From Geobacillus vulcani PSS1 (GTDB taxonomy: Bacteria; Bacillota; Bacilli; Bacillales; Anoxybacillaceae), in contig NZ_JPOI01000001.1 of the NCBI RefSeq assembly GCF_000733845.1, positions 310,001 to 374,000 of the forward strand: a stretch of DNA of 64,000 nucleotides, given 5' to 3'. How positions within the stretch are numbered: position 1 is the stretch's first letter; each line of letters starts with the position of its first letter. Shown one piece after another: positions 29,339 through 39,182 of this stretch. The notes under the pieces are model-generated. The model did no database searches, had not been told where the DNA came from, and worked only from the letters and a program-made list of their open reading frames with translations. The position numbers were made by a program, and so were the translations under genes.

Positions 29339-32300
29339 TTATTCTTCCTTCCCTTCCGCTAGTTTTTCCATCACCGCTTCCTTCGTTTGCGGAGCAAGCT
29401 TCCGGTATTCGTTGCCGGAGAGGGCCTCATCAAATTGGCAGACCGGTTTAAATGAGCAAAAATCGCATGCCGTTTTATCTTTCAACTTGTACGGGGCGAT
29501 CGACACGACGCCGTCGACGATTTGTCCGCCGATGTCGATAAACAAACGGCGGACATGCTGGCGAAGCGTGGCAAAATCGGATGGACTCGCCACCGACGAA
29601 CGCGAATGGATCGACCCGCTTTTCGTAAGCTGAGCAGGCACAATCAGCGACCATTGTCCGTCTTCCGTTCGGCTGTCCATCAGTCGGATCGCCTCGACAT
29701 CAGCAAGCAGCAGCCCGCGCATCCGAAACGGTTCAAGCAACTTTTTCGCCATTTCGATTTCGTCATCCACCCATTGCTTCGCTTGAACGATCGGATTGTG
29801 GATATGAAAATAAAGCACCCCGGCCGGCAAGGCTGGCTGTCCGACAAGCTGTTCGGCATACGTCAGCACGATGTCCAAGTAGGTGAGCATTTGCAGCGCC
29901 AAGCCGTAATATACTTCCGTTAAATCGAGCGTTTTCGCGCTCGATTTGTAATCAATAATGCGAAGAAGCACTCCTTGGCTGCTTTCCGCCTTATCGACGC
30001 GGTCGATCCGCCCGATGAGTTCCATCACAGTGCCATCGCGAAGACGAAACCGAAGCGGCGGCAGGTCGCCGTTCGGGCCAAACGAAAGCTCAAGTCCGAT
30101 CGGAACGAATCCGCTCGCCCGCGCATGCTCACTTAACACATGGGTTGTACGAGCAACAACATGTTTTAATTTTCGTTTCATATATTCATAGCGATGAGAG
30201 CTTGAGAGCACTTGCTGCTGGATGAGCGGGGCGATTCGCTCGACCGCTTCGGCCGACAGCCGTTCGCAGTCTGGTCTTGACAGTTCGCGCCAATCAAGAT
30301 GCTGTTCACGCAACCGATCGGCGATTTGCTTGATGGCGGCATGGAACAATTGCCCAACATCCGGTGCCTCAAGCCGGAAAACGTTTCGCTCTTTCAACCG
30401 CAGTCCGTGCGATGCGAAATGGGCATACGGGCATTTTTGAAACTGCTCCATGCGCGAGACGCTCGCCTGAATTTTTTCGCCGTACAGCCGCTGGCTCCAC
30501 TTTTTTTTGAGCGGCTTTGCTCCGTTTGTATAAAAGAGCGCGGAAACAGCATGCCGCACCTGCTCCTTCCAGTCCCGGTGGCCGATGAACGTGTTATATA
30601 CATCCCACCAAAGCGGATCGATGCCGTAGTTGCGCTTCCATGCTTGGAGTTGGCTGATTAAATACGTTTGCGTCGCCCGCGGCGCGGTCACGAACGCCTC
30701 TGCTTTTTCTGCCGGGGCGTCGAACGGGTCGTTGCCGCACAGATGCACCGGAGCATGCGGAAACAGTTCAGCCAGCTGCCTGATGAGCGGTGAAGGCATC
30801 AGCGCCTTCCCTTCGCCATCAGCAAGCGGATACGTGACGTACAGCCGGCGGCTTGGGCAAACGAGCGCCAAGTAAACAAAAAACGGATCGTAAAACAGCT
30901 GCTCCCGTCCCCCCGGAGCAAGCGCTGCCCCCATTTCGCGCAGCTGCTCGCGCTCCATTTCGGCCATCAGCCCGTCGTCCTTCACTTTCGCTGGAATAAC
31001 GCCCTCATTGGCGCCGATTACAAACGCATAGTGCACCCCAATTAAACGCGAGCGATCAAGCTGTGCGACGATCACCTGGTCCATCGCCGGCGGCACGAGG
31101 GAGAATTCGAGCCGATCGAGCCCAGCCTCAATAATCTTGGCAAACTCGTTGAGCGACAGCGATTCTGTCCCAAGCATTTCGACATATTGATCAAGCAGAT
31201 CGATGACAGCGTTCCATGCCTGTTCATGCTGGCGCGCTTCAACGAGGCGGCCGTCTGCTTCTGCTTGCGCGCTCATTTTCTCTAGTTTTTTTGGAATCTG
31301 CAATTCTTCCAAAAACAGATATAATGCCATGCAAAACCCTTGTCCGTCCTCTGCCCGGCGCAGACGGCGCTCCAACCGGCGGAGCGGGGCGGCCAGCGCC
31401 TCGCGCCATTCATTGAGCTTGTCCTCAAACTGGCGCTCCTCGTCTGTCTGCGGCACGTTCAAACCGTCAAGCGCCTGATAGCGCCGATACGTCCAACGCT
31501 CATTGTTTGTCCACTTATCCCCTTTGATTCCGTAAGCAAGCACATAATTTTCAAGCTTGTCGGCCGCCTCGCGCCACATATGCAGATCACCGTCCGCTGG
31601 AAAAAGCAAATCCGTTTTCACCGCCCGAAACACCGCTTCATATCGCCAACGCGTCACGACCGTCTCTAAGGCAGCGCGCACGAGTTCAATGAGCGGATGG
31701 TGGTGCATCGGCTCTTTTTCATCCATAAAATACGGGATCCCAAAATCAAAAAACACCGTTTTCACCAGATCACGGTACGCCTCCGTCTGGCGGATGATCA
31801 GCGCAATGTCGCGATAGCGGGCCCCTTCATCACGGACAAGGCGAATAATTTCGCGTGCGACCGCTTCGATTTCCGCTCGGCGATTGGACGCCTCATAAAG
31901 ATGGATGGCATCGGTCTCTGCACGATATGGAAGCAACGGGCGGCGATGAAATTGCGCCTCAAGATGTACGAGAGCCCTGTCCTCATGGCGGCGGTTGGCC
32001 GAAAGCACGATCGGCTCTTCGATCGCAATATCATTGCTTAGCGCCAGCTCGCACAACTGACGGTATGTTTGCGCCGGCAAATAAAAGAGATGAAGTTCGT
32101 CCGGCATTCCGTCGTCATACGGCCGGTCGATCGTCAAACACACGGTGACGCGCCGGCAATGGCGAAGAAGCTGTTCGATGATCATATATTCTTGCGGCGC
32201 GAAATGATGAAAGCCATCGATATAAATGTCAGCATCCCGCAAATAACTTGAGCGCGGAATATGTTCAGCCAGCAGACGCAAATAATCTTCCGAATCAAGA

Positions 32301-32857
32301 TAGTGGCCGGCAAGGCCTTTCTCAAGCTCCTCATAAACGAGCGCCACATCGCTCAACTTATCAGCCAGCAAACGGCGCCCCGGCTGGCTTGACCCGTTCT
32401 CGAGCGCTTCGGCATGACGGCGGAGTTCATCGGGCGTCAAGCAATATCGCTTACATTCAGCGATCATTTCGTTCAGCTGCTCAATAAAGCCATGTTTGTC
32501 CGCCGCGCGCCCAAACAGTTTCAGCTCTTGTCTGCGTTGCTCAATAATTTTGCGGATCATCATCTGCACGCCAACATCATGAATGTGATACCGGGTTATA
32601 CCGCCTGTTTCCTGCAGCACGCGCCAAGCGAGGCGAGTGAAACTGAACACTTGAGCCCGAATCATCCCGCCCACTCCATCGGTATGTATCAACGCGTATT
32701 CACATTGAAACGTCATTTGCTCTGGAACGAGATAGACGATCACCCTTCCTTTTGGATCCTCTTGCAGCTGACGGCGAATTTCTTCGAGGCAGACAGCCGT
32801 TTTCCCACTTCCTGACCGCCCGAGCAAAAACCGCAGCGACATTGTATCCACCACCAT
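29339..32857 (-). CDS. addB: ATP-dependent helicase/nuclease subunit B
   Basis: Second AddAB subunit, 1172 residues. It has a Walker A (GRSGSGKTAV, near residue 15), an inactivated-helicase body expected to recognise Chi, and a C-terminal nuclease with DYKSS. Four Cys of the iron-sulfur staple are present: one in FQKCPYAHFA and three in CDFCSFKPVCQF. The ATG at 32857 follows AGAGGAAACGA. It is the first gene of the repair operon. Confidence 0.95.
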   Translation of the reverse strand: MVVDTMSLRFLLGRSGSGKTAVCLEEIRRQLQEDPKGRVIVYLVPEQMTFQCEYALIHTDGVGGMIRAQVFSFTRLAWRVLQETGGITRYHIHDVGVQMMIRKIIEQRRQELKLFGRAADKHGFIEQLNEMIAECKRYCLTPDELRRHAEALENGSSQPGRRLLADKLSDVALVYEELEKGLAGHYLDSEDYLRLLAEHIPRSSYLRDADIYIDGFHHFAPQEYMIIEQLLRHCRRVTVCLTIDRPYDDGMPDELHLFYLPAQTYRQLCELALSNDIAIEEPIVLSANRRHEDRALVHLEAQFHRRPLLPYRAETDAIHLYEASNRRAEIEAVAREIIRLVRDEGARYRDIALIIRQTEAYRDLVKTVFFDFGIPYFMDEKEPMHHHPLIELVRAALETVVTRWRYEAVFRAVKTDLLFPADGDLHMWREAADKLENYVLAYGIKGDKWTNNERWTYRRYQALDGLNVPQTDEERQFEDKLNEWREALAAPLRRLERRLRRAEDGQGFCMALYLFLEELQIPKKLEKMSAQAEADGRLVEARQHEQAWNAVIDLLDQYVEMLGTESLSLNEFAKIIEAGLDRLEFSLVPPAMDQVIVAQLDRSRLIGVHYAFVIGANEGVIPAKVKDDGLMAEMEREQLREMGAALAPGGREQLFYDPFFVYLALVCPSRRLYVTYPLADGEGKALMPSPLIRQLAELFPHAPVHLCGNDPFDAPAEKAEAFVTAPRATQTYLISQLQAWKRNYGIDPLWWDVYNTFIGHRDWKEQVRHAVSALFYTNGAKPLKKKWSQRLYGEKIQASVSRMEQFQKCPYAHFASHGLRLKERNVFRLEAPDVGQLFHAAIKQIADRLREQHLDWRELSRPDCERLSAEAVERIAPLIQQQVLSSSHRYEYMKRKLKHVVARTTHVLSEHARASGFVPIGLELSFGPNGDLPPLRFRLRDGTVMELIGRIDRVDKAESSQGVLLRIIDYKSSAKTLDLTEVYYGLALQMLTYLDIVLTYAEQLVGQPALPAGVLYFHIHNPIVQAKQWVDDEIEMAKKLLEPFRMRGLLLADVEAIRLMDSRTEDGQWSLIVPAQLTKSGSIHSRSSVASPSDFATLRQHVRRLFIDIGGQIVDGVVSIAPYKLKDKTACDFCSFKPVCQFDEALSGNEYRKLAPQTKEAVMEKLAEGKEE

Positions 32858-33097
32858 TCGTTTCCTCTATTTGTTTTATTTTAGCACGTATGTTCGTTTT
32901 TAGGAAGAAAAAAACGCCTTCCGGCTGTGGGTTATATGGAGGCAATCTGAAACGTTAACGTTTATTTCTTTTTGTGGAGCGAGCCGACATGTCAGCGACT
33001 GTCGGACGGCTGAACAACCTCGCTTCGAAGGATCCCATTTATTGGTCTGCGAAGCTTCACTTCGTTATAGAAGCGGAAGACTTCTTTCGGACAGAGG

Positions 33098-33652
33098 TTA
33101 AAACTGAAAGGCGAACTGTTTAAACGGCCAGTAGCGAAAGTCCACCTTGCCGACAATTTGGTTGATTTTGACAAACCCAAAATGGCGGCTGTCCCAGCTG
33201 CTAAGCCGGTTATCGCCAAGAACGAAAATGCAGCCGGGAGGCACCCGTGTTTTCCCAGTCACCTCCTCAAGCGTAAAATCCCCGGTCAGCCTGCCATCAA
33301 GCAACTTTTGCTTATACGGGCGCAAATACGGTTCGTCAACTCTTTTTCCGTTGACATACAAGACGTCGTTTTTGTACTCGATCCGATCGCCAGGCAGACC
33401 GATGACTCGCTTAACGTAATCTTCCTTTTTGTTGGCGTGAAAAACGACAATGTCAAACCGGCGAATAGGCCCTATGTCGTAGGAAAGTTTATTGACGATC
33501 AACAAATTGCCGCTCTCTAGCGTCGGCATCATCGATTTTCCTTCCACCACGTAATTGCTGAACACGAACAACCGGAGCGCGGCGACAATGCAAGCAGCAA
33601 CAAACCAAAGCCATCGGCGGCCTCGTTTTTCTTTTTCCTTTTGCTTTGTCAC
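33098..33652 (-). CDS. sipV: Type I signal peptidase, SipV type
   Basis: Membrane-bound signal peptidase I, 184 residues with one N-terminal membrane anchor (about 14-33), cleaving signal peptides of exported proteins. The catalytic dyad is Ser40 (VVEGKSMMPTL) and Lys81 (DYVKRVIGLPGDRI); the C-terminal FVLGDNRLSSWDSRHFG box is also clear. The GTG at 33652 overlaps the stop of the upstream yhjE-like gene (GTGA); a longer reading to 33724 would lack a start with a ribosome site. Adjacent yhjE supports the SipV (YhjF) assignment. Confidence 0.9.
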   Translation of the reverse strand: MTKQKEKEKRGRRWLWFVAACIVAALRLFVFSNYVVEGKSMMPTLESGNLLIVNKLSYDIGPIRRFDIVVFHANKKEDYVKRVIGLPGDRIEYKNDVLYVNGKRVDEPYLRPYKQKLLDGRLTGDFTLEEVTGKTRVPPGCIFVLGDNRLSSWDSRHFGFVKINQIVGKVDFRYWPFKQFAFQF

Positions 33653-34272
33653 TCCCCGCCCTCCTCGCCGCCTTGTTTTTCCGTCAATGAAAATCGCGCT
33701 TCCACCCGTTTTCCGGCATACCAAAGCAACAGAACGACTACGGCGATCATCGCCGTGCGCAACGGCTGACGGATGAGCGCCTCTAAGTCATAGCCGATAA
33801 AACTGATGGTAAACACCATGATCATCTTTCCTAGCAGCACCGCCAATACAAACTGCTGGCGGCTGATGCGCGACAGCCCAGCAACAATATTGACGAGCGC
33901 CGATGGGGTGAACGGAAAGCAATACAACAAAAACAGCGGACCAAATCCGTGTCGCTCAATCCAATGCATAAATTGCCGCACTTTCGGGTGGCGACGGACA
34001 AAGTGAAAAAAACGCTTCTGCCCCACTTTCCGCGTCAGCCAAAACACAATGAGCGAGCCAAGTGAAGCGCCTAGCCAAGAGATCAGAAACCCTTTCCATA
34101 GTCCGAACGCCGCTGCGTTCGCCATCACGAAGACGAACATGGGCAAAATGGGAAAAAACGACTCAAGCAGCGTCGCTGCGATGCCGGGAAGCACGCCGAA
34201 AGAGCGGTATTGTTCGAGCAGGGAAAGGATGCTGTCGAGCGTGAACCATTGTCTGATTGTTTCCATATCCAT
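33649..34272 (-). CDS. yhjE: TVP38/TMEM64 (DedA-like) membrane protein YhjE
   Basis: Membrane protein of 207 residues with the VTT/SNARE-associated domain of the TVP38/TMEM64 family (FLISWLGASLGSLIVFWLTRK and GLSRISRQQFVLAV). Such proteins are considered lipid scramblases or transporters, though the function here is unproven. The adjacent signal peptidase gene overlaps by four bases, as in B. subtilis yhjE-sipV. Confidence 0.85.
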   Translation of the reverse strand: MDMETIRQWFTLDSILSLLEQYRSFGVLPGIAATLLESFFPILPMFVFVMANAAAFGLWKGFLISWLGASLGSLIVFWLTRKVGQKRFFHFVRRHPKVRQFMHWIERHGFGPLFLLYCFPFTPSALVNIVAGLSRISRQQFVLAVLLGKMIMVFTISFIGYDLEALIRQPLRTAMIAVVVLLLWYAGKRVEARFSLTEKQGGEEGGE

Positions 34273-34374
34273 GTCTATTCCCCATTCAAATGCCGTTTAT
34301 ATCTTTATTTTACACGTCCAGGCGCCTAATTTGAACTCATCTTTAGGAAAATCCATTTTTATCAATTTGTTCAG

Positions 34375-34908
34375 CTAGCTCTGTTTTTCTTGCTGCATGC
34401 GAAATATGTATTGGAGTTTGCGCTCCCTCGCTTCCATCCGCTCGGATAATTTTGTCCGAAGTTGAGCCGTTCGGTATAGCTGGTTGATGAACGATTTGCA
34501 GGAAACATCGAGGGATATGCTTTTTCCGTTGCGGAAATAAACGATGGTCCGCTCATATTTGGCAGGCTCATACCGATAGACGTGCATGTGCGAGAGCCAA
34601 ACGCAGCGGGAGTCACGCGGAGAGGCGGTTGGAAATACGTAAATTTCATTGGCTGGTTCAATGGCGATCGGCGCTTTATGAGTAATGCCAATGACAGCTT
34701 TTGTTCCTTCTTTTCTTCCTTGAAAGCTGCTTCCGTAATAATCACAACTATGTTTAATAATGTCAATCGGCGTTTGTTTGATGATATATTCGCCGTCCTC
34801 TTCAATGACTTTCGCATACACATCGCTGTTTAAAAAGTAGGGGAGAATCGCCATCGTATAACGGCTTACGATGAATTGCTCCAATACAATGAATTCATTG
34901 ACTTTCAT
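34375..34908 (-). CDS. comK: Competence transcription factor ComK
   Basis: DNA-binding master activator of genetic competence, 177 residues. Matches to ComK run the full length: KHSCDYYGSSFQGRKEGTKA, HKAPIAIEPANEIYVFPT, WLSHMHVYRYEP, and FINQLYRTAQLRTKLSER. The ATG at 34908 follows GAGAGGAG; an upstream start at 34953 has no site. The frame is intact and the C-terminal tail (RKLQYIFRMQQEKQS), which in B. subtilis ComK is needed for MecA-ClpCP proteolysis, is short. The AT-rich DNA at 34960-35000 (AAAATATAGAAAAATATAAC on the reverse strand) may hold ComK boxes, but spacing is not clean. Confidence 0.88.
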   Translation of the reverse strand: MKVNEFIVLEQFIVSRYTMAILPYFLNSDVYAKVIEEDGEYIIKQTPIDIIKHSCDYYGSSFQGRKEGTKAVIGITHKAPIAIEPANEIYVFPTASPRDSRCVWLSHMHVYRYEPAKYERTIVYFRNGKSISLDVSCKSFINQLYRTAQLRTKLSERMEARERKLQYIFRMQQEKQS

Positions 34909-34998
34909 CCGTTCATCTCCTCTCTTAATCAACTCGCTCACTACTCCTATCATACCATCAGCAGTTATATTTTTCTATATTTTGCAAAAAATCTAATG

Positions 34999-35024
34999 AA
35001 AAAACCCATGACAATCGTCATGGG
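34999..35024 (-). terminator. Terminator of the yhzC-like gene
   Basis: Perfect 8-bp stem CCCATGAC / GTCATGGG with an AATC loop, followed leftward by TTTTTT. It separates the small gene from comK. Confidence 0.85.
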
Positions 35025-35028
35025 CGTT

Positions 35029-35223
35029 CTAGGAGTTTTCGAACGTTTGGCCGATTTCTTTGGATGCTAAATATTCATTCGCTTGTTCCAACGCGGTATG
35101 CTCGCCGACCGAGTCGCCAGCATACGTCTCTTCATTCATCGACCATTGCTCAAAATGAAGATCCGTGCTGACACGAAACTCGGCGGGCATCAGCTCCGGC
35201 AGGTTGCTTTTGTTTTTTTCCAT
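35029..35223 (-). CDS. yhzC: Small conserved protein, YhzC-like
   Basis: Acidic 64-residue cytoplasmic protein of unknown function. It contains LPELMPAEFRVSTDLHFEQW and a helical C-terminal half. The ATG follows GGGAGG. Location immediately upstream of comK matches yhzC in B. subtilis; the name rests on synteny and weak recollection of sequence. Confidence 0.6.
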   Translation of the reverse strand: MEKNKSNLPELMPAEFRVSTDLHFEQWSMNEETYAGDSVGEHTALEQANEYLASKEIGQTFENS

Positions 35224-35273
35224 CCCATCGCCTCCCTACGCCTATAGGATGCTCCATCTTTTTCCTTTTATAC

Positions 35274-35301
35274 ACAAAAAAAGCCCGGTCAAGCCGGGCT
35301 T
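35274..35301 (-). terminator. aceA terminator
   Basis: Perfect stem AAGCCCGG / CCGGGCTT with a TCAAG loop at 35281-35301, followed leftward by seven T. Confidence 0.9.
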
Positions 35302-35327
35302 TCGTCTTCGTTTGCGATCGGTTTGCA

Positions 35328-36614
35328 TTACGCTGTCGTAAACTGTTCCTCTTCGGTCGATCCTTTCAAAGCGACGGTTGACGATTGGCCGCCAGAGATC
35401 ACTTGGGCGACTTCGTCGAAATAGCCCGTGCCGACTTCGCGCTGATGGCGCGTCGCCGTATAGCCATACTTCTCGGCGGCAAACTCCGCTTGCTGCAGCT
35501 CGGCGTACGCCGCCATGCCGCGCTCTTTGTAGCCGCGCGCCAGTTCGAACATGCTGTAGTTGAGCGCATGGAAACCGGCCAATGTCACGAATTGGAATTT
35601 GTATCCCATTTTGCCGAGCTCTTGCTGGAATTTGGCGATCGTTTCGTCGTCCAATTTTTTCTTCCAGTTGAACGACGGCGAGCAGTTGTACGCCAGCAGC
35701 TTGCCGGGGAATTTCTCATGGATGGCTTCGGCAAATCGGCGCGCCTCATCCAAATTCGGCTCGCTCGTCTCGCACCAAATGAGGTCGGCATATGGCGCAT
35801 AGGCAAGCCCGCGGGCGATCGCTTGATCTAAACCAGCTCTTGTGCGATAAAACCCTTCTGGAGTCCGTTCCCCAGTGATAAACGCTTGATCGCGCGGATC
35901 GATGTCGCTTGTGATCAAATCAGCAGCGTTCGCGTCAGTTCGTGCGATGAGCACCGTCGGAACCCCCATGACATCGGCGGCCAACCGCGCCGCGATCAAG
36001 TTGCGAATCGCCGTTTGCGTCGGCAAAAGCACTTTGCCGCCTAAATGGCCGCATTTTTTCTCCGACGACAGCTGGTCTTCAAAATGGACGCCGGCTGCTC
36101 CGGCCTCAATCATCGCCTTCATGAGCTCAAAAACGTTCAGTTGGCCGCCGAATCCCGCCTCGGCATCGGCCACGATTGGTACAAAGTAGTCCACGTCCCC
36201 GCTTCCTTCTAAGTATTGAATTTGATCCGCGCGCTGCAACGCTTGATTGATTCGCTTGACGACATGCGGGACACTGTTGGACGGATACAGGCTTTGGTCC
36301 GGATACATCTGTCCGGCGAGGTTGGCGTCGGCCGCCACTTGCCAACCGCTTAGATAAATCGCCTTCAAGCCTGCTTTCACTTGTTGCACCGCCTGATTTC
36401 CAGTCAGCGCGCCAAGAGCCGCGACGTAATCTTCTGTATGAAGCAGCTTCCATAATTTTTCCGCCCCACGTCGAGCGAGCGTATACTCGATGTCAAGCGA
36501 GCCGCGCAGTTTAATGACATCCTCCGCGCTGTACGGACGGACGATTCCTTTCCAGCGCTCCTCGTTTTTCCAGGTTTCTTCTAATTGTCGGACACGTTCA
36601 GCAAATGACGCCAT
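35328..36614 (-). CDS. aceA: Isocitrate lyase
   Basis: Splits isocitrate to glyoxylate and succinate in the glyoxylate shunt, allowing growth on acetate or fatty acids. The protein has 428 residues. The active-site loop KKCGHLGGK has its catalytic Cys at 188, and the metal/substrate motif [14 protein letters not shown] is clear. The ATG at 36614 follows GGGGGAAGG. A sigma-A promoter lies just upstream and a terminator just downstream, so it is monocistronic. No malate synthase gene is in the window, although many Bacillaceae pair the two. Confidence 0.95.
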   Translation of the reverse strand: MASFAERVRQLEETWKNEERWKGIVRPYSAEDVIKLRGSLDIEYTLARRGAEKLWKLLHTEDYVAALGALTGNQAVQQVKAGLKAIYLSGWQVAADANLAGQMYPDQSLYPSNSVPHVVKRINQALQRADQIQYLEGSGDVDYFVPIVADAEAGFGGQLNVFELMKAMIEAGAAGVHFEDQLSSEKKCGHLGGKVLLPTQTAIRNLIAARLAADVMGVPTVLIARTDANAADLITSDIDPRDQAFITGERTPEGFYRTRAGLDQAIARGLAYAPYADLIWCETSEPNLDEARRFAEAIHEKFPGKLLAYNCSPSFNWKKKLDDETIAKFQQELGKMGYKFQFVTLAGFHALNYSMFELARGYKERGMAAYAELQQAEFAAEKYGYTATRHQREVGTGYFDEVAQVISGGQSSTVALKGSTEEEQFTTA

Positions 36615-36668
36615 TTTTCCTTCCCCCATCTCTCTATTGTTATATTACATTATTTTATTTACGATTTT

Positions 36669-36696
36669 ATTATATAACAGAGAAACAAAAGTGCAA
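36669..36696 (-). promoter_or_regulatory. Predicted sigma-A promoter of aceA
   Basis: On the reverse strand TTGCAC (36691-36696) and a perfect TATAAT (36669-36674) are separated by 16 bp, about 50 bp upstream of the aceA start. The 36700-36860 stretch upstream is AT-rich and shows no gene. Confidence 0.65.
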
Positions 36697-36871
36697 GCAT
36701 TTTTTTGAAACTTTTTTCAATTAGGAAAATGGTCTTATATTGTTCATCAATACCGCGATTTTTTCCTCATCTCGATTTCATGTCGATGAGGTATACGAGG
36801 CGATTATGGAGGAATTGTCATAACCAAGCAGCAGGTTTGCATACCTGTCGCAAAAGGAAAAGGGGGCTAAC

Positions 36872-36893
36872 CCAAAACGCACTCGCGTTTTGG
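36872..36893 (-). terminator. Hairpin downstream of azlD, repeated family
   Basis: 9-bp stem CCAAAACGC / GCGTTTTGG with an ACTC loop, followed leftward by GGTTAGCCCCCTTTT. It closely resembles the hairpin at 20942-20963. Confidence 0.65.
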
Positions 36894-36906
36894 ATCAGCC
36901 TCAGGT

Positions 36907-37212
36907 TCATGCAAAGAAAGAATACAGGCTGAGCGCCGCAACCGCCGCGAGCACGACGATCATGACGTTGGCCCCCAACCAGGCCGTGATGACGGCCGCC
37001 GCAAAGCCGACAACGCCGAACAACAAATCCTCTTGGATGAAAAATACATCCGGAATAATGAGCGCCCCAAGCACCGCATACGGCACGTTTTTCAGCACTC
37101 CTTGCCAAAACGGCGGCAGACCGACGCGGCCGAGCAACACAAACGGCAACAAGCGCGGCAAATACGTCACGATTCCCATGCCGATGATCATCCATACGAT
37201 CGTGCTATTCAC
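36907..37212 (-). CDS. azlD: Branched-chain amino acid exporter small subunit, AzlD family
   Basis: 101-residue protein with four hydrophobic segments (IGMGIVTYLPRLLPFVLLGR is typical of the AzlD N-terminus). Together with AzlC it forms a small exporter family associated with branched-chain amino acids and azaleucine resistance. Its start overlaps the azlC end by eight bases, giving coupled translation. Confidence 0.85.
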   Translation of the reverse strand: MNSTIVWMIIGMGIVTYLPRLLPFVLLGRVGLPPFWQGVLKNVPYAVLGALIIPDVFFIQEDLLFGVVGFAAAVITAWLGANVMIVVLAAVAALSLYSFFA

Positions 37213-37921
37213 CGCCGTTTCCCCCTTCCTTCGTCAGCCATTGAACGATGACCGACGACAACAAGGTAGCCAACACGATCGACCAGCCTTTCGACAAGTG
37301 AAGAGCAAACGTGCCGATCGAATTGAATAAAGCCGACAGCCCCGCCAGCCAGACGATTTTCCGCTGTTTTTTCAACGCTGGAACAAGCAGGCCGATAAAC
37401 ATGGCATACAAGGCAATGGACATGCTTTCTTGCAAACTTTCCGGCAAACCGGACCCAGCGGCATAACCGATGCCCGAGTTGACGATCCAACTGCCATACG
37501 CCATGGCAATGAGCCCGAACATATACGAGGCGTCGATCGTTCCTTCTTTCATCGCCGCCACCGAAAACGTCTCATCGGTAATGCCAAAGGCGTACAACGC
37601 TTTTTTCCAAAGCGCGTCCGGCTCAGCCTTTTCATTAAGGGACGCCGACATTAAAAAATGACGAATGTTTAAGATGAATGTCGTCAGCACGATTTCAAAC
37701 ACCCCGGTGCCAGCGGCAAGCAGACTTAACGCGATATATTGCGAGGCGCCAGCGAAGACGACGATGCTCATGAGCACGGTCTCGGCGAACGTCAGTCCGG
37801 TTGTTTTGGCGAGCAGCCCAAACGCCAGCGCGATCGGCATATAGCCGATGGCGATCGCTACTCCTGCTTGCACCCCTTGGCGAAACGGCGCCATTTTGCC
37901 GGCTGCCCATGTCGTTTCCAT
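37205..37921 (-). CDS. azlC: Branched-chain amino acid exporter large subunit, AzlC family
   Basis: Integral membrane protein of 238 residues with the AzlC signature: VAIAIGYMPIALAFGLLAKT near the start, FAGASQYIAL, and LNIRHFLMSASL. It is transcribed leftward with azlD. The divergent D-amino-acid aminotransferase gene begins 263 bp away, hinting at an amino-acid role but no proven link. Confidence 0.88.
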   Translation of the reverse strand: METTWAAGKMAPFRQGVQAGVAIAIGYMPIALAFGLLAKTTGLTFAETVLMSIVVFAGASQYIALSLLAAGTGVFEIVLTTFILNIRHFLMSASLNEKAEPDALWKKALYAFGITDETFSVAAMKEGTIDASYMFGLIAMAYGSWIVNSGIGYAAGSGLPESLQESMSIALYAMFIGLLVPALKKQRKIVWLAGLSALFNSIGTFALHLSKGWSIVLATLLSSVIVQWLTKEGGNGGE

Positions 37922-38183
37922 CCATTCATCCCCTCCATTTGACTAGATTGATAACTTTATTGTCTAAAAATTCGTCTCATTTCGCAACCCGAACGTCCAT
38001 CCATTGTTTCCGCTCACGCCAAACACGAGATCAACGCCGAAAGAGACGAATCTATGATATAATCAAACTGATTCATGATTGATGGCAACAGAAAAGATTC
38101 ATGGGAAACGTGTTGCCCTCCACTCGGACATGAAAATCACGGCTTACCGATGCGGGATTTTTGCAAAAAAGGAGTGCACGTCC

Positions 38184-39035
38184 ATGTCAGTGAAACGGTA
38201 TGTATTGACCGATCGCGGCATTCTCCGTTATGAACAAGTAACGTACCCGATGGAAGAGCGCGGCTTGCAATTCGGCGATGGCGTCTACGAAGTCGTCCGT
38301 TTATATAACGGGATATACGTTTGGCTTCGCGAGCATCTTGATCGGCTGTACCGTTCAGCGGCCGCCATTCGCCTATCCGTTCCGTTTGGCTGCGAAGAGC
38401 TCATCGAACAGCTTGAGGAGCTTCGCCGCCTCAACGATGTGCAGGAAGATGCGATTTTGTATTTGCAGGTGACGCGCGGCAGTTTCCCACGCCATCATGC
38501 GTTCCCAGCCGAAAACCGGCCGAATTTGTACGCCTACATCCAGCCGATGGCGCGGAAAACCGAGGAAATGACACATGGGGTGCGCGCGATTTTGACGAAA
38601 GATGTCCGCTGGGAATACTGTTACATTAAAAGCTTGAACTTATTGCCCAACGTATTGGCCAAACAAGAAGCGGTTGAGCGCGGGGCATTTGAAGCGATTT
38701 TCCATCGCGACGGCATCGTGACCGAAGGCAGCTCATCAAACATTTTCCTTGTCAAAAATGAAACAGTGTACACCCATCCAGCCACTGAGCGAATTTTAAA
38801 CGGCATTGTCCGCACGAAAGTGAAGCAGTTTTGCGCTGAGCTCGGCATCCCATTTGTCGAAGAGGCGTTTTCCACCACCGACCTTGCCAAGGCGGACGAA
38901 CTGTTTTTAACGAGCACGACGTCAGCCATCACCCCGATCATCCAAGTCGACGAAACGGTAATCGGGAACGGAATTTCAGGAACGGTGACAAAGGCGTTGC
39001 AAGCCGCCTATCGGCAAGCAACGAAAACGACTTGA
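38184..39035 (+). CDS. dat: D-amino-acid aminotransferase (PLP fold type IV)
   Basis: Interconverts D-alanine/2-oxoglutarate and D-glutamate/pyruvate, supplying D-amino acids for the cell wall. The protein has 283 residues. The PLP lysine is Lys149 in CYIKSLNLLPNV, the phosphate-binding stretch is EGSSSNIF, and the C-terminal LTSTTSAITPI is conserved. The ATG at 38184 follows AAAAGGAG. A longer reading from 38079 is rejected for lack of a ribosome site. A TATAAT (around 38057) upstream is a likely -10 box. Some class IV members act on branched-chain or L-amino acids, but the Dat-like GVYEVVRLYNG and ITEGSSSN-type context favours Dat. Confidence 0.85.
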   Translation: MSVKRYVLTDRGILRYEQVTYPMEERGLQFGDGVYEVVRLYNGIYVWLREHLDRLYRSAAAIRLSVPFGCEELIEQLEELRRLNDVQEDAILYLQVTRGSFPRHHAFPAENRPNLYAYIQPMARKTEEMTHGVRAILTKDVRWEYCYIKSLNLLPNVLAKQEAVERGAFEAIFHRDGIVTEGSSSNIFLVKNETVYTHPATERILNGIVRTKVKQFCAELGIPFVEEAFSTTDLAKADELFLTSTTSAITPIIQVDETVIGNGISGTVTKALQAAYRQATKTT

Positions 39036-39055
39036 TCAGTTTTTCCAACAAACAG

Positions 39056-39090
39056 AGGGAGTCCCAAAAGGATCGGGACACCCTCTTTCA
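39056..39090. terminator. Terminator after dat
   Basis: GAGGG-AGTCCC paired with GGGACA-CCCTC, then TTTCAT. It carries the recurring GTCCCAAAA loop sequence. The remaining gap to 39182 holds no gene. Confidence 0.7.
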
Positions 39091-39182
39091 TCACTGTATA
39101 TACGCATCGGCTTCTTGTTTCACACTGTATGTTGTGTCTGTCTTGAAGATAGACAACCGTTTGGGTCAGCCCCTCGCCTCGT

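Noticed and set aside
34950..35000. ComK boxes (AAAA-N5-TTTT pairs) upstream of comK
   Set aside because: The region is AT-rich with partial matches, but neither half-site spacing nor paired boxes could be defined confidently.
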